Part shown: piece by piece, positions 45,104 through 56,880 of the stretch
How positions within the stretch are numbered: the first letter of the stretch is position 1
Layout of the letters: each line of letters begins with the position of its first letter
Assembly (NCBI GenBank): GCA_022036555.1
Contig: CM039129.1
Coordinates: forward strand, 40,920,649-40,984,648
Length of the DNA: 64,000 bases
Direction of reading: 5' to 3'
DNA from: Microstegium vimineum
Lineage: Eukaryota > Streptophyta > Magnoliopsida > Poales > Poaceae
Translations under genes and position numbers: made by a program
The notes under the pieces: model-generated
Database searches by the model: none
What the model saw: only the letters and a program-made list of their open reading frames with translations
What the model was told of the DNA's origin: nothing

Positions 45104-45591
45104 AAGGGGCAAGCGGAAGCCGACGACCAACTGCTCAAACCTGCGTAGATGACTCCAAAATCAGGCGACAGAGCAATGAAAGAAGCGAGTGCAGATCGTA
45201 GATGACCCCAAAATCAGTGACAGAGTAGTGAAAGAAAGGAGTGGAGATCCAGAAGAAGAAGGAGCACGGGTCGGCATAACGAACCGACGGAGCCCCGCAC
45301 CTAAGCAGCTGCCTGGACGGCGACGGCAGTGGCGCGGTGCGGAAGCCGGAGAAAGAAAGAGAGCGGAATTGGAGACGGCGGACTTTAATGCGTCGGCCGA
45401 TGGACGCGGAGAGGCCGGTGCGAGCCTGAGCCTCGATGCAGCTGCGTGGCGCGGCGCGTGGAGGTGCACGCCCTGTAGGCAAACGACGACGGGTCCGAGA
45501 AAAAACCTCCAGATGCAACTGGGACTGGGGCCGAGTAGATCTTGTACACGCCTCGATGCTGAGCTAATACCAACTTAAATTGTTTCATGTC

Positions 45592-46179
45592 TGTTAGACA
45601 CCCTAGGATGATCTCTAGGTCCAGATGTAGTGGGGTAGCTTTGCCTTTCAAGGTGTACAAGAGACAGAGAACCGAGAGGGAAGAGAGGGGTGAGAGTTCA
45701 CCGACCATCTGAGGGCGTCCTACGTGGACGACGTGTTTCCGGCCATCGCTGGTTCGCCGATCTAAGTTCTGCGCACGGGCAGCGATGTTCGGTGTAGGTC
45801 GGGGAAGTCCGGGTGACGACGGTGCAGTCCGGCGGCGGAGCTTTTCGTCACTAGTTGTGCCCCTCTCTGTAGATCAAATCTAGGATTTGAGCATGGTAGC
45901 TCGCGACTAACCTCGTGAAACAAGCCACTAGCCTCTCTAACTCTTCATATAGCACAGTATGACGCGGCCCCGGTCAATTAGGGCACGAGTTTAAGGCCCA
46001 AAAGGCCGTTGGGCCTAATGGAAAAAATTTGTAGATTGTCATTATAATTTTATCTAAATTGGAGATATGTCATCATGGCTCATATATCATTGATTTATGT
46101 GAGCCCCACAGGTTATTGTGACATCAATGACATATCTCCAACTTTGCAAAATTATAATGACACTATTCAAATTGTCCCG
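45592..46179. mobile_element. Solo-LTR-like insertion inside block A
   Basis: Block A is interrupted between TTTCATGTC (45591) and TGTGCTATCC (46181). The insert starts TGTTAGACACCCTAGG. Its GC-rich body resembles the Copia LTRs in this window, including GGCCGTTGGGCCTAA near 46003-46017. The right boundary is uncertain and no clean target duplication was found. Confidence 0.45.
46037..46162. mobile_element. Small inverted-repeat element (MITE) within the LTR-like insert
   Basis: TGTCATTATAATTTT and AAAATTATAATGACA bound 126 bp, with a further inner inverted repeat TTGGAGATATGTCAT / ATGACATATCTCCAA. No target duplication was confirmed. Confidence 0.65.
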
Positions 46180-46915
46180 TTGTGCTATCCACAACCATTA
46201 GAGGGTCTTCCTTATCATAAGAAACAACAGGAGGTGGAATAGGGTCATTGCCATCGAACCCATCTTCATAAGAAACAAGAACAGTGTTGGATACTTCTGG
46301 CTTCCGCCGGCTTCGCTGGCCTGGACTGGACGGAACCATTTGTAGCAGGACTATGCTATCACTACGACCCAGATCTACGCGATGAAGCTGGCCTGGATCC
46401 ATGCCGAGATGACTCTAGCTGGTTTGACTCCTCCATCCTCAAATTTGACACCATCAACGGCGGCTCCGATGAGATTTGCAGCGGCGTGGCTCTGAGGGTG
46501 GCGTGCGCGCGAATGGCTAATGGGCCTCGAGTGGGCTCGGCTAGCGGGCCTCTGTTCCGGCTTGTGGAGCACCTTTTTTTTACTCGATTTCCAACCCACC
46601 TCTACTATTCTTAATTAATAACAGAGACCCGACAACACAGAGGGTCTTCTTTATCATAAGAAATAACATGCTGCCTCTAAAAATAATAAACACTAGTCTT
46701 GAAAACCTTTTTGGTTTTGTGTGCTATAAGTAAAGCATTACCACCACATTTTGATACAAATTATATATATATATATATAACAGACATACATCATACGTGC
46801 AATTTGACCAAACAGTTGGTTGAAACTTACAAAACTTAGCGAGGTTCCTTCGTTCGTATTGGCCCACGTGAAGCAGCTGGGCACCCTGAACGAACAAAAA
46901 GGGGCGAAACGACAA
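46180..46915. repeat. Segmental duplication block A, last piece
   Basis: Matches 51622-52241: shared phrases include GGTCTTCYTTATCATAAG, GCCTGGATCCA, GGCCTCTGTTCCGGCTTGT, CGATTTCCAACCCACC, GTGCAATTTGACCAAACA and GGGCACCCTGAACGAACAAA. Several small insertions and deletions separate the copies. Confidence 0.85.
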
Positions 46916-48010
46916 GCTCATGCCTCACACATAGTTCTAATTTCTTTTGCTTTTCCTTTTCATTTGCATTGCCAGAGATTTTGCTGTTGATTGTGACTCA
47001 TATATGAGTAATCTTTATATACACATGACATTGTCTACTTGCATATTAGGGTTCTAGACGCGAAGATTGGTAAACTCAAGCACCCGATCAACAATAAGAT
47101 GGAGAAGATATCCTCTAGCTCAGGCTTGTTGGAGGAGATCATAACCATGCCACAAGGCTCATCGTGTTGTTAATTGCTATGGACAAAACTAGACAGGGCA
47201 TACGCCAAGCTAGAGAGGGCATACCAGAAGTTCTAGGGCAAGCAACAAGGGATGGAGATCCAGGGTGAGGAGGACAATGACAACGATCATGGTAGGCATG
47301 AGATAATCCTAACTAGGCATTCATCATGTCATTTGTGTTGATCCAAACAATTTGTTGTAGGAGGGAAGGTTAGTGGAAGAGGGCAGAACATTTGTAGAAT
47401 GACAACAGCTTAAAATATTAAATGGTTGCCACTCCAAATATAGGTCAGTGGAGTAGAGAATGCAGCCCGTCGTCATGCATTCCCTTGATCAAAGTGGTCA
47501 AACTAGTAGGGTGTAGGTAGGGTAAGAGATGCATCTTGGTCCTTGGATCCTCCTACTCAGTCCTCACACTATACAAACCCCCAACATCTCCATTCCTCCC
47601 CAACAATACAAGCACATAGCCATTAGTTTAGGAAGAAAAATATGGTTCAAAAGAAATATAGGCATATTAACCATTCGTAGGGAGATCCAAAGGGAAGATT
47701 AGCAGCAACATTGGCATAGCCCTCCAAAATACAAGAGATCATTCCAAAGGCAAGGTTAGTCGCAACCATGGCTACTCCTCAACCCAATGAGCTTCTAGCC
47801 CTGGTTGTCTGAGGGCAACAAAACATGTGAAGTACAAACACAAGCTTATGCCTCACACATTTCTAATTTATTTTGTTTTTCCTTTTCTTTTGCATTGGTG
47901 GACATTTTGTTGTTGATTGTGACTTTATAAACACATGATGTTTTGTCTACTTACATATTAGGGTTCTAGACACGAAGATTGGTAAACTCAAGCACCCGCT
48001 CAATAATGCT
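46916..48010. repeat. ~160-bp direct repeat, about 930 bp apart
   Basis: 46917-47095 and 47850-48008 share ATGCCTCACACA, TTGTTGATTGTGACT, TAGGGTTCTAGAC and CGAAGATTGGTAAACTCAAG. The second part reads VLDAKIGKLKHP in one frame of each copy. The space between and after holds no gene I recognise. Confidence 0.75.
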
Positions 48011-49433
48011 TGCTTGCATTATTTTGCATTGACACTTGTCGTGGCAAGCTAAGGTTTAAGGGTGAAGAGATGAATGGAACATGTTGTTTGAATCAAGAAG
48101 AGACGAGACAGAGACAAAGACATAGAGAGAAGCTTCATATATTCTCCCTTCGCAATATATAAGCCCCATCGATCCCCATCTCCTACACCACTCATCTCTC
48201 GACTCTCCATGATTGCTCGGAATTAATATGTATAGACGTAGAAAGCCACAAAATAAAGTCTTATATTGTATAAAAAACATTGGTACCTTGTGCAGCAAAC
48301 AAAACACTGCACCAAACCAATAGAATCCATGTGTTGTGTTGTGTGTACATTCAACAATAGCAATTGAAATTCTTATATCCCCTAACTTCCTATCAAGTAC
48401 ATATAACACATTGTCCATTTGTTTCTTTATAAAAGAATTGTTTCGGGAAGTAGAGGAGTCGCTATCATTAAAAAAAATGAACGTGTGTTCATATCTCGTA
48501 CACGTTGGAAAGATAGACCAGAAGGTTGTTTCATGTAGCATATTAATTGTTTGGGAAAATCGTTCAAGTGTGCAAGCACTAATAAAGTGTACAAGCACTA
48601 ATAAGTTATTAGCTGGCCTATGAATCATTTATTATTCCACCAAAACAAGATCATTCTTTTCTTAACGTTGATGCCAAACTGTGGAAGCAATTTACCATGA
48701 GAATTAATAATAATGCCATGAGCAATAGAGATTGAATCTTAAATATCCCAGAGATCTTTTATAATTAGCAAATCTCACAGAGATACAGAGCCCGTTAGCT
48801 CTAATGAGAGAATGTGGCGAAAAACAAAATGGAGATGAATATTGTAAATGTGTGCTATAGATAAAACCCTACCACAAGAGTTAGCAGCAGACATACACAT
48901 TCATCGTTCCCCATAAATTTTGGTGCATCCAGTAAACTATGTCGTTGTCGTCGTCTCTCATTCAACAGCACAACCATGCCACAGATCCTTGAGGCAGCAT
49001 CTCCAAGAGAAAGAAGTCCACCAGTGACATAGTATGGTTCATCCACCTGCTTATGCGCCTGGCCGCCATGACACTTGGCATGTCCTGCGAGATGATCCAA
49101 AGGACTTGTCGCAGGAACGGCATCCAGCGATGGCCTTCTAGGTAGCACACGCGCGCACACACACATACACACACACATTTGATATTAATCTTCATCATCA
49201 ATCGATCAGCAGTTCAGTATATGTGTATAAATACATGTGATTATGTCATCTGACGCCCAACAAAACATACGCTGCTACATTCTGTACGTACAGATTGGCG
49301 CTTTGGACCGCAAGATTGTAAAGCTGGAGAACAACATGTTCCTCACAAGAGACCGTGTGAACAGAACCTCGATGCTGGATGAATGGAAAAAGTTGAGCCG
49401 TGAAAGGATGGATCACCTGCAACTTCATGTCGT

Positions 49434-49434
<1 letters not shown>
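48011..49434. other. Region without recognised gene
   Basis: Two weak coding-like stretches: minus strand 48962-49201 (CYLEGHRWMPFLRQVLWIIS, with stop after WLCC) and plus strand about 49287-49435 (IGALDRKIVKLENNMFL, then DEWKKLSRERMDHLQLHV). Neither can be assigned to a family. Confidence 0.35.

Positions 49435-49469
<35 letters not shown>
49435..49469. repeat. (TA)n microsatellite
   Basis: About 17 TA units. Confidence 0.95.
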
Positions 49470-49471
<2 letters not shown>

Positions 49472-49612
49472 AATTTAGTTGTAGCTCACCGTTTAATTTC
49501 CCTATGCATTGCAGCTATACCTAGCCTCACAGCTCTATTGTAATTTGTAACAGTGTATGTCTTGATTGTCGATCATGTTCAAAATGTATGGTCAACTTTT
49601 GTGTTGCTTAGA

Positions 49613-49789
49613 GCCTGTTTGATCCCACTTCCTAAATTAAAATGGACTAAAAAAATTTAGTCACATTTTAGTACCTCTTACTTGAGTGACTAGTGAAACT
49701 AAAATATTTTAGTCAGTTTGTTTGGCACTTTAGTCCTTAAAGTGATTAAAGTTTAGTCCACTTTAGTTTAGAGGTGGGAAACCAAAATA

Positions 49790-49795
<6 letters not shown>
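49613..49795. mobile_element. hAT-like MITE, probable, right end unclear
   Basis: Starts GAGCCTGTTTGATCCCA and is rich in AAATTTTAGTCA / TTTAGTCCACTTTAG in both orientations, typical of small hAT-type elements of grasses. The expected right end is lost in the following TG/TA repeats. Confidence 0.45.
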
Positions 49796-50010
<215 letters not shown>

Positions 50011-50146
50011 ATAATAAAAAGAGTACTCCGCTTATTTGCACTCATGCTATGTTTCATACTCTGGCTTGGCTAGAGGTTAGAATTAGTTTTTAGCCCAGAA
50101 CTAGCTCTAGTCAAAGATATGTTTAGATGCAAGGGTTAGAATATAG

Positions 50147-50660
50147 GTGGGCAACGGGCCGGCACGGCCCGATACCAGGCCGGCCCGGCCCGATGGCCAT
50201 CGGGCCAAGGAGGCTCGCGTGCCCTACGGGCCGTGCCTCATAGGCCTGCGGGCCTGGCCTTCGGCCCAGGCACGGCCCCGTGGGCCATCGGGCCGGCCCG
50301 TGAGCCCATCGTGCCCTGCGGGCCTTGCCAGCCCATAGCTTATTTTGTCTATTTTTTTGTTTTTCTTTGTGTAAATTTAGCTCATTTTAATGTTTTTTTG
50401 AGAATTTAGCCTACTTTAATGTTGGACTACAATGTGAGACAGATGTATCTTTGAATTTAGAACTATTATAAATTAAATATCCATATATTATCGGACCTAC
50501 AACTTCTAGCGGGCCGAACGGGCCGTGCCTTGTCGGCCCACGGGCCTGGGGTGCGGCCCAAGCACGGCCCGCACACCGGGTCGGGCCGGCCCAGGCCCGC
50601 ACAGCACCGTGCTCGTGTCGTGTTCGTGCCGGGCTCACGGGCTCGGGCTGCATGCCCAGG
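50147..50660. repeat. GC-rich GGGCC/CGGCCC islands around an AT-rich core
   Basis: 50147-50336 and 50508-50660 are packed with GGGCCGTGCC, CGGCCCG and CACGGCCC phrases in both orientations; the 170 bp between is AT-rich. This resembles a known type of GC-rich non-autonomous grass transposon, but the ends are not resolved. Confidence 0.5.
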
Positions 50661-50931
50661 TTTAGGTTAGAATGACAGTAAATGTACTTTTTTGTGGAGA
50701 TTTCAGTGGACCCACCAGAATTAGCCTAAAAATAAAATTTTCAGTGGACCTTACCAGAACTAGCCCAAATAATCATCTCTTGGTGGGGATAGTTTTTTTT
50801 TGGGTGAGCTAGTTGCAAGTAACCCAATCTAACCCTCCTGTTTGGATACTTTTAGGTTAGTTAAGCTCAAACTAACTGTAGCCCCTGAATCCAAACATTA
50901 CCAATATATCTATCTGGGGATACTATTTTCA

Positions 50932-52241
50932 TTTGCACCTCACAGCTAGCGTTTATTTAGCCTTTTGCACGCCGCACCGTACCATGTATGACTGAAGAAT
51001 GTCTTTTTGATATATTTCATTATGCATAAATTATACTGGAGAGGCGGTCTGCCACTCAATATATTGCGCACTCACACACTATCACTGGACTTATTTTTGG
51101 TAAAATATTTTTTTTTCTTAGTCTAGATCTAACCCGGCATCCGTTTTAACTTTGTGCAATCCCCGTCTGCATTCTTACAAAATGCCCAGAGACGCTGCAG
51201 TTGATTGGTTAATGCATATTTTTTGCGAGGTTGTAGTGATGCATTTGTTTGTGTGTGTGTGTGTGTGACACTCAGATAGGTTGGTCAAATGCTTAAATTC
51301 ACTCTGCTTGGATGACTGAGTATGTATGATTATACTTGGCTTGATTGACTATATGTGTATATTCACTCAAGCTCTTGAGGAGAGTATTATACATCTTTTA
51401 CCGATTGCCTACGATCAAGTTAGAGATGGAAGATAACTCTGGCGTCCGTCTGTTTAATTTCAGCTTGGAGTATGGGTTCAAGTAGTCTGTAAGAAGTGGA
51501 TTGATTCTATCTTGTGTAGATGAAGCCGGATCTGTTTATAAATCCTTTACCTAAAAAAAGAGAAGAATGTATTGAAGTGCATGCTGAGATAATGCCAACT
51601 TAAATTGTTTCATGTCCACATATGTGCTACCCACAACATTGGAAGGTCTTCTTTATCATAAGAAGAAACAACAGGAGGTGCCCAACAACCAACCCATCTT
51701 CTTCGTAAGAAACAACGACAACAGTGCTAGATACTTCTTGCTTCTGCCTGCTTCGCTGACCTGGACTGGAACCATTTGCAGTAGGACTTTGCTATCACTA
51801 CTGGCCCAGATCTACGCGAGGAAGCTGGCCTGGATCCACGGTCCACGCGAGGAAGCTTGTTGAGGTAGGCGTGCGGATGGCTAATGGGCCTGCAGTGGGC
51901 TCGGGTAGCGGGCCTCTGTTCCGGCTTGTTAAGCGCTTTTTTTTTCTCGATTTCCAACCCACCTTTATCTACTAGTATGCTTAATTAACAGAGACCCGGC
52001 AGAAGAGGCGCTGCCTCAAAAAAATACTGAACACCAGTTTTGAAAACCTTTTTGTTTTTGTGTGCTAGTAAACAAATTTTGATACAAATTTTATAAAGCA
52101 GACATACATGCATCATGCGTGCAATTTGACCAAACAATTGGTGAAACTTACAAAATTAACTTAGCGAGGTCGATCGTTCGTATTGGCCCACGTGTGAAGC
52201 AGCTGGGCACCCTGAACGAACAAAAAAGGGCGAAACGACAA
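50932..52241. repeat. Segmental duplication block B (uninterrupted copy)
   Basis: Contiguous 1.3-kb copy of the sequence that block A carries in pieces (39553-39940, 45556-45590, 46180-46915). About 230 bp (roughly 51335-51565) has no counterpart in A. No coding potential recognised. Confidence 0.85.
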
Positions 52242-52722
52242 CATCGTCGTTGTGGCTTCTCGTCTCGTGGATCTTCTTCTATATTTGCCTGCTAGCTAGG
52301 CCAGTACTAGCATGCAGCCATGTTTCTCGCCATTGAAAGCTCCAACATTTATTATTATTTTTTTGACTCGATTCACTAATACACGGGACTAGTTTTACAG
52401 AAGTTAGTGACTTAGCGTCCACACATTTTACACAGAACTATAGACATTGCAGCTAGCGCCTATATATATCAACAACTCACACACGATGAAGCTAGTACGT
52501 ACAATCACCTCTAAACTAAACAAACTTGCATGCAATGCATGCGTACACTTTCTCTGAATAATTAAATTATGATATATAGTGGTACGTAGTACTACGTACA
52601 TTGTAGCACACGGCTGCACCCAACTCAAATAAAGGACATCACAGTGTGGCCACTAATGCAACATCCCCGCAACATGCACATGCATCACCCAGTATTCAAA
52701 ACTCAAAACTACATATACATAA
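52242..52722. other. AT-rich spacer, nothing recognised
   Basis: No gene or clear element. Confidence 0.5.
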
Positions 52723-53223
52723 GCCCTGTTTAGATTCATTAACTTCTAATAGTTGGTTGGCTAATGACTCATATCTAATATTAGCTTGCTTAACGGGCCA
52801 GAGGACAAAAAATGCTACTAAGATAACTATTAATTGTTATTATCTCATTTATTTGGCCAATTAGTGAGATGGTTATTATCTAGATGTCCAGCTAACAATT
52901 AGTTTTTTTAGATAATGGATAAAAATATCCGGCCTCTACATTCAGGGATGTATACAGCCAATTATTACAAAGTCATTCGATACACGCAAGATAAAGAGCA
53001 AGCCTGAGTTTGAAATATAAAACACAAGTCTTTAGAGCAAATGATAAATATGCTTCCACCCTCGATTTGAAATCTGCAAAGCAATCACTTCTATCTTCTT
53101 ACTTATCCACACGAGGGTGAGCTAACAATTAGCTATTTTATTAGTTGTACCTGTTTGGTTGTTTGGACCGAAAAGAGATAACTATTAGCATATAACTATT
53201 ATTTATAGGGATCAAACAGGGGC
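52723..53223. mobile_element. hAT-like MITE with nested insert
   Basis: GCCCTGTTTAGATTC at the left and GGATCAAACAGGGGC at the right are imperfect inverted ends. AGCTAACAATTAG occurs at both sides of a ~200-bp segment (about 52906-53120), suggesting a nested insertion. An 8-bp target duplication was not confirmed. Confidence 0.6.
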
Positions 53224-53311
53224 CATATAGATAGTCCATTTCTTTTTGTTATCATGACTAAATATTTGGATCTTTCAACAAAATAAAAAAAGGGGGGCTA
53301 GCTAGTATGTC

Positions 53312-54090
53312 AGCCATGTGAGCATGTCTGTACCTGACCATGCAAGTCACCCCATAATAAGATATACTCGCTTCGTCCTAAAAAGAAGGTCGTTATGAGA
53401 TGCGTGTCAGTCAAACTTTCTTAACTTTGACTAAGTTTGTAGAAAATACGTGCAATATTTATATCTCCAAATAAATTTGTTAAAAAGTAGACTTAAAGAT
53501 TTTTCCGATGATATTAATTACTTAACATAATTATTTATATATTTTAATACATAATTGCCGACATTTTAAAAATGTTGACTTCTCGGGATGCGAGAATTAC
53601 ATCTATTTAGGGACGGAGGGAGTAGTACTTAAATAGTTCCAGCTAGGTTAAACTAAACTAAAGACTTCAGTTGATTAACGTAGAACAAGTACGTTAATTG
53701 TTTTCTCAAGTAAAGGAAAAGAAAAATGCAGAGACAAAGGGGCATGCAGCTAGCAGGCTTCATCCAAATTTCAGAAGATTCCTGGAGAGTTTAATTAATT
53801 AATTAGAGACAAATTGCGACGCTTTGCAGCTAGCGTCCTTAATTAGGTAGTAGTAATGAAACCAGGGCACCGTGCTCGGCCTGTCCCCCTACTACAGCTA
53901 CAGGGTACAAGACCAGCGCGAATATTGGTGTGCTTGTTGTGGCAGCTGCCCTACAGCCTGCAGGCAAGCTCCTCTCACTCCAGATTCTCCAGCTTCCTTG
54001 GGCTCTGATCAGGTACCAGACATCTCACAATCAAGTCTGAACTCTGAACCAAGACAGAGGTTAGCTAGCTCATGTGTGTGCAAGAAGTAG
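53312..54090. repeat. Ancient duplication, copy 1 (partner 56224-56880)
   Basis: Shares GCATGTCTGTACCTGA, TCAGAAGATTCCT, AATATTG, GTGCTTG and AGATTCTCCAG-TTCCTTGG phrases, in the same order, with 56224-56880. A MITE is inserted in this copy only. Downstream 54780-54900 likewise resembles 57500-57620. No gene recognised. Confidence 0.65.
53367..53622 (+). mobile_element. Stowaway-type MITE
   Basis: 256 bp between TA dinucleotides, ends CTCGCTTCGTCCTAAA and AGGGACGGAGGGAG. Interior phrases TTAACTTTGACTAAGTTTGT and GTAGACTTAAAGAT match the element at 58208. Confidence 0.85.
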
Positions 54091-56223
54091 TTAATTCGAT
54101 GATGGTGATTAGTTTAGTTTAGAGACCCTTTATTTAATTTGGTGAACTTGCTCTCTGCAGGTGATATATTAATTGAAACTTCCGGATAAGAGTACAATGC
54201 AATGGAAGGGTTCATGACAAAAGAAGGCAATGCAGGTGCAGGCTCTGTGCGCTGCATATGCTTCCATCTTGCACGCACTGCACTACTGCAGGCATATATA
54301 ATATAATAGTGAAGAAGACTAGCTATCTCATGAAGTAATTCAGTCAATTATCAGTGCATGTGAGCATTTCTTCTAAACGAAGTTCCACTGATGACTAATT
54401 GAAGATGTTGTCCTTACTCGATCTGATGAGCATGTATTTCTTCTAGGTAGTAGTACTATGTTTTAATTAGTTAATCTGGCTCAACAATCTCTGCAGAGTG
54501 TGGTGGTCCCATATGCATGTCTTTGCCTGCTGGTCGTGTGTGTGTTTTATCAAATCCAATTCCAAGCAATAAAGTGTATTATTATGCTGATTGAAGCAGC
54601 AGATAAAGAAAGTCACAGTACTAGCGCCAAGTGTCGTGGTCGATCTGGGGGAATTAGATATGGGAATAAAAGGAAAATTAGCATGTGTGTGTGCTAGTAC
54701 GTACTGAAAGGAGTGCTCTCTAGTGTACTCTCAGATTAATTAGCAAGAGAGATCGAGGACAGTAGTAATTTAATCCTGTCGGGCCGGGGCTCAATCGTTG
54801 AGCTCGAGCAACTGAACCATGGGCCCACCCGGCCGTGTTCAGCATAAACTGGATACGGAGATCACTAATAACTGAATCACAGTAATTGATACTGCTACTT
54901 CTCTAGCACAGTACTTTGTAACCGATGGGCATCATCATATTCAGCATGTCTGCATGTGCATGCAACAGCATATACATGGCAGTAGTTATGATATCATGCA
55001 CATGCATGCATGATTTTAAGTTACTACTACTGTGTGCTCATGAAGTCATGATCATAACCTCCTGAATCCCGATCATCATGGTGATCTGTTTGGCATCAAA
55101 ATTTGTGCTGTGGAGGAGTGCACTGATCAGTGGAAGATCGAGATCGAGCAGTAGTTTATTCTTTGGAGGCAGGCAGAGGCAGGCAATAGGCATGCATGCA
55201 TGCAAAGTAGGAGTATTCAGTTTATGATGGTGTGATCTGCTTCTGCGCTCTGTATATTACTAGCTAATTAATTGCATATGGATAATAACCCATGATCTCT
55301 GCATGATTCAATCGATCAGGAAAAAAAGAAGAAGAGCCCCTACCTAGCTGCTAGCTTACCAATTAATACTTCGGTTCAAAATTACTGCTAGCTATACCCT
55401 TGATCAGGCCTTCAAATTAAAGCCGCTAGTTATATATACTTCCATGTATTGCCACTGCTAGCTTATAGTCAATCTGAAAGATCTTCTAGATAGATCACGC
55501 TTGCTAATCAGCCAGTACAACTAGAAGGTAGGTAGCTAGCCACATCCACATATATACCATGATCTCTCTCGCCGTTGCATTTTGACTCCGCCGACGATGG
55601 CTTCACTTTCACAGTAGCCTCCACGCAGTTTACGCGACGCCGTACGTCCTTTGCCTTGAAAACAAAACACACACACACCGTACTGGCCTCGATCATCTAC
55701 AAACACTTGCACTGCATTGCCTCATCTGAAAGCAAACACGAGACGACGATTAGCAGCTGCATGCTAGCTAGCTTTGTGTACTACACGTACTGTAAAATAA
55801 ACGCGAGGTCGTTCCCAGCACAAGAGATGCGCCCACTAACGCAACAGATCATATCAAATCGCACAACGATTTCGGAAAAAAAAATCAACACTACTACTAC
55901 TGCTACTGGTGCTAGGGAAGATTATATTAATAATTAGCCATTTAATTAGTCTATTTTATTTAATTTCCGAGGTGTTGTGTTAGTGCTAGTTCCATTCCAT
56001 GCGTGTGCACGCCGAAACCATATCAAAAGTTCACATTGCTGTTTGACAAAACACGTACTTACTTATTGAAATTTTCTTCTTGCTTCTTCTTTTGATGAAC
56101 CATACGTACGTACTCCGTACTTGCAGTATATATATATATACTATAGTAGCAGGCCTGACTAGTAGTACTATAGTACGTACGTATATATTATTATGAAGAG
56201 AAGTACTAGCTAGTTTGTGTGTG
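54091..56223. other. AT-rich spacer without recognised gene
   Basis: Many short GCATGC, TAGCTAG and GATCATG palindromes; no convincing exon. Confidence 0.5.
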
Positions 56224-56342
56224 TGAGCCATGTGGGCATGTCTGTACCTGATGGCCATGCAAAGCCCCTCCTAATTCCTAACACCCAATTAAACTATAGG
56301 CAAAGCAGAGGAGAACACGCTACTTTTCTTCTTCTTCTTATT

Positions 56343-56441
<99 letters not shown>

Positions 56442-56880
56442 GCAAGGACAAACTAGCATAGAGCAGGCTCCCAGTATCATATATACTCCTACTACTACTT
56501 CAATTCAGAAGATTCCTCAAATATATAGATTTTGATTATATAATTAATAGAACAAACTGTGATGCGTTTGCGCTGCTTAATGTAATGAACAACTAATGAT
56601 GTAGGGTTCCTAGGTGATGAGGAGTAGACATGGCATCTGCGCTGCGCTGGCTTGTCTGTTCCCTAACCAGCCGGCGCCAATATTGCCGTGCTTGCCCTGC
56701 TGCAGTCTGCAGAGCCCCTGACCTGCCGGCCGTGAGCCAGAGTCCAGACAGATTCTCCAGGTTCCTTGGCTCATCTTGATGCAATGCAAGGGGACAAAGG
56801 CTATCTATACATGTGATGCAGGTGCTGCTATACGTACAGTATACGTACAGTACATACAAAGATCGATCCCCTGACATTAG
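56224..56880. repeat. Ancient duplication, copy 2 (partner 53312-54090)
   Basis: Same ordered phrases as copy 1. Copy 2 is interrupted by a TA/GA microsatellite. Confidence 0.65.
56342..56439. repeat. (TA)n(GA)n microsatellite
   Basis: About 64 bp of TA units then about 32 bp of GA units. Confidence 0.95.

Larger units (their letters stand above)
39944..45539 (-). mobile_element. Candidate Helitron carrying an RPA70-like gene
   Basis: Read on the minus strand, the left edge ends with a GC hairpin (GGCGC-8 bases-GCGCC), 11 bases (GAACTACCTAG) ending in CTAG, and a flanking T. The right edge starts TCTACTCGG after an A. This is the Helitron pattern (5' TC, 3' hairpin plus CTRR, insertion between A and T). 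It interrupts block A, whose other copy (50932-52241) has no such sequence. The cargo is an RPA70/DUF223-like gene in the same orientation; no Rep/helicase was seen, so it would be non-autonomous. The 5' end is the weaker call. Confidence 0.5.

Noticed and set aside
56660..56700. Possible miR171-like sequence (AGCCGGCGCCAATAT)
   Set aside because: It has an extra base against the mature miRNA, no pairing arm was found nearby, and the paralogous segment at 53910 does not keep it.
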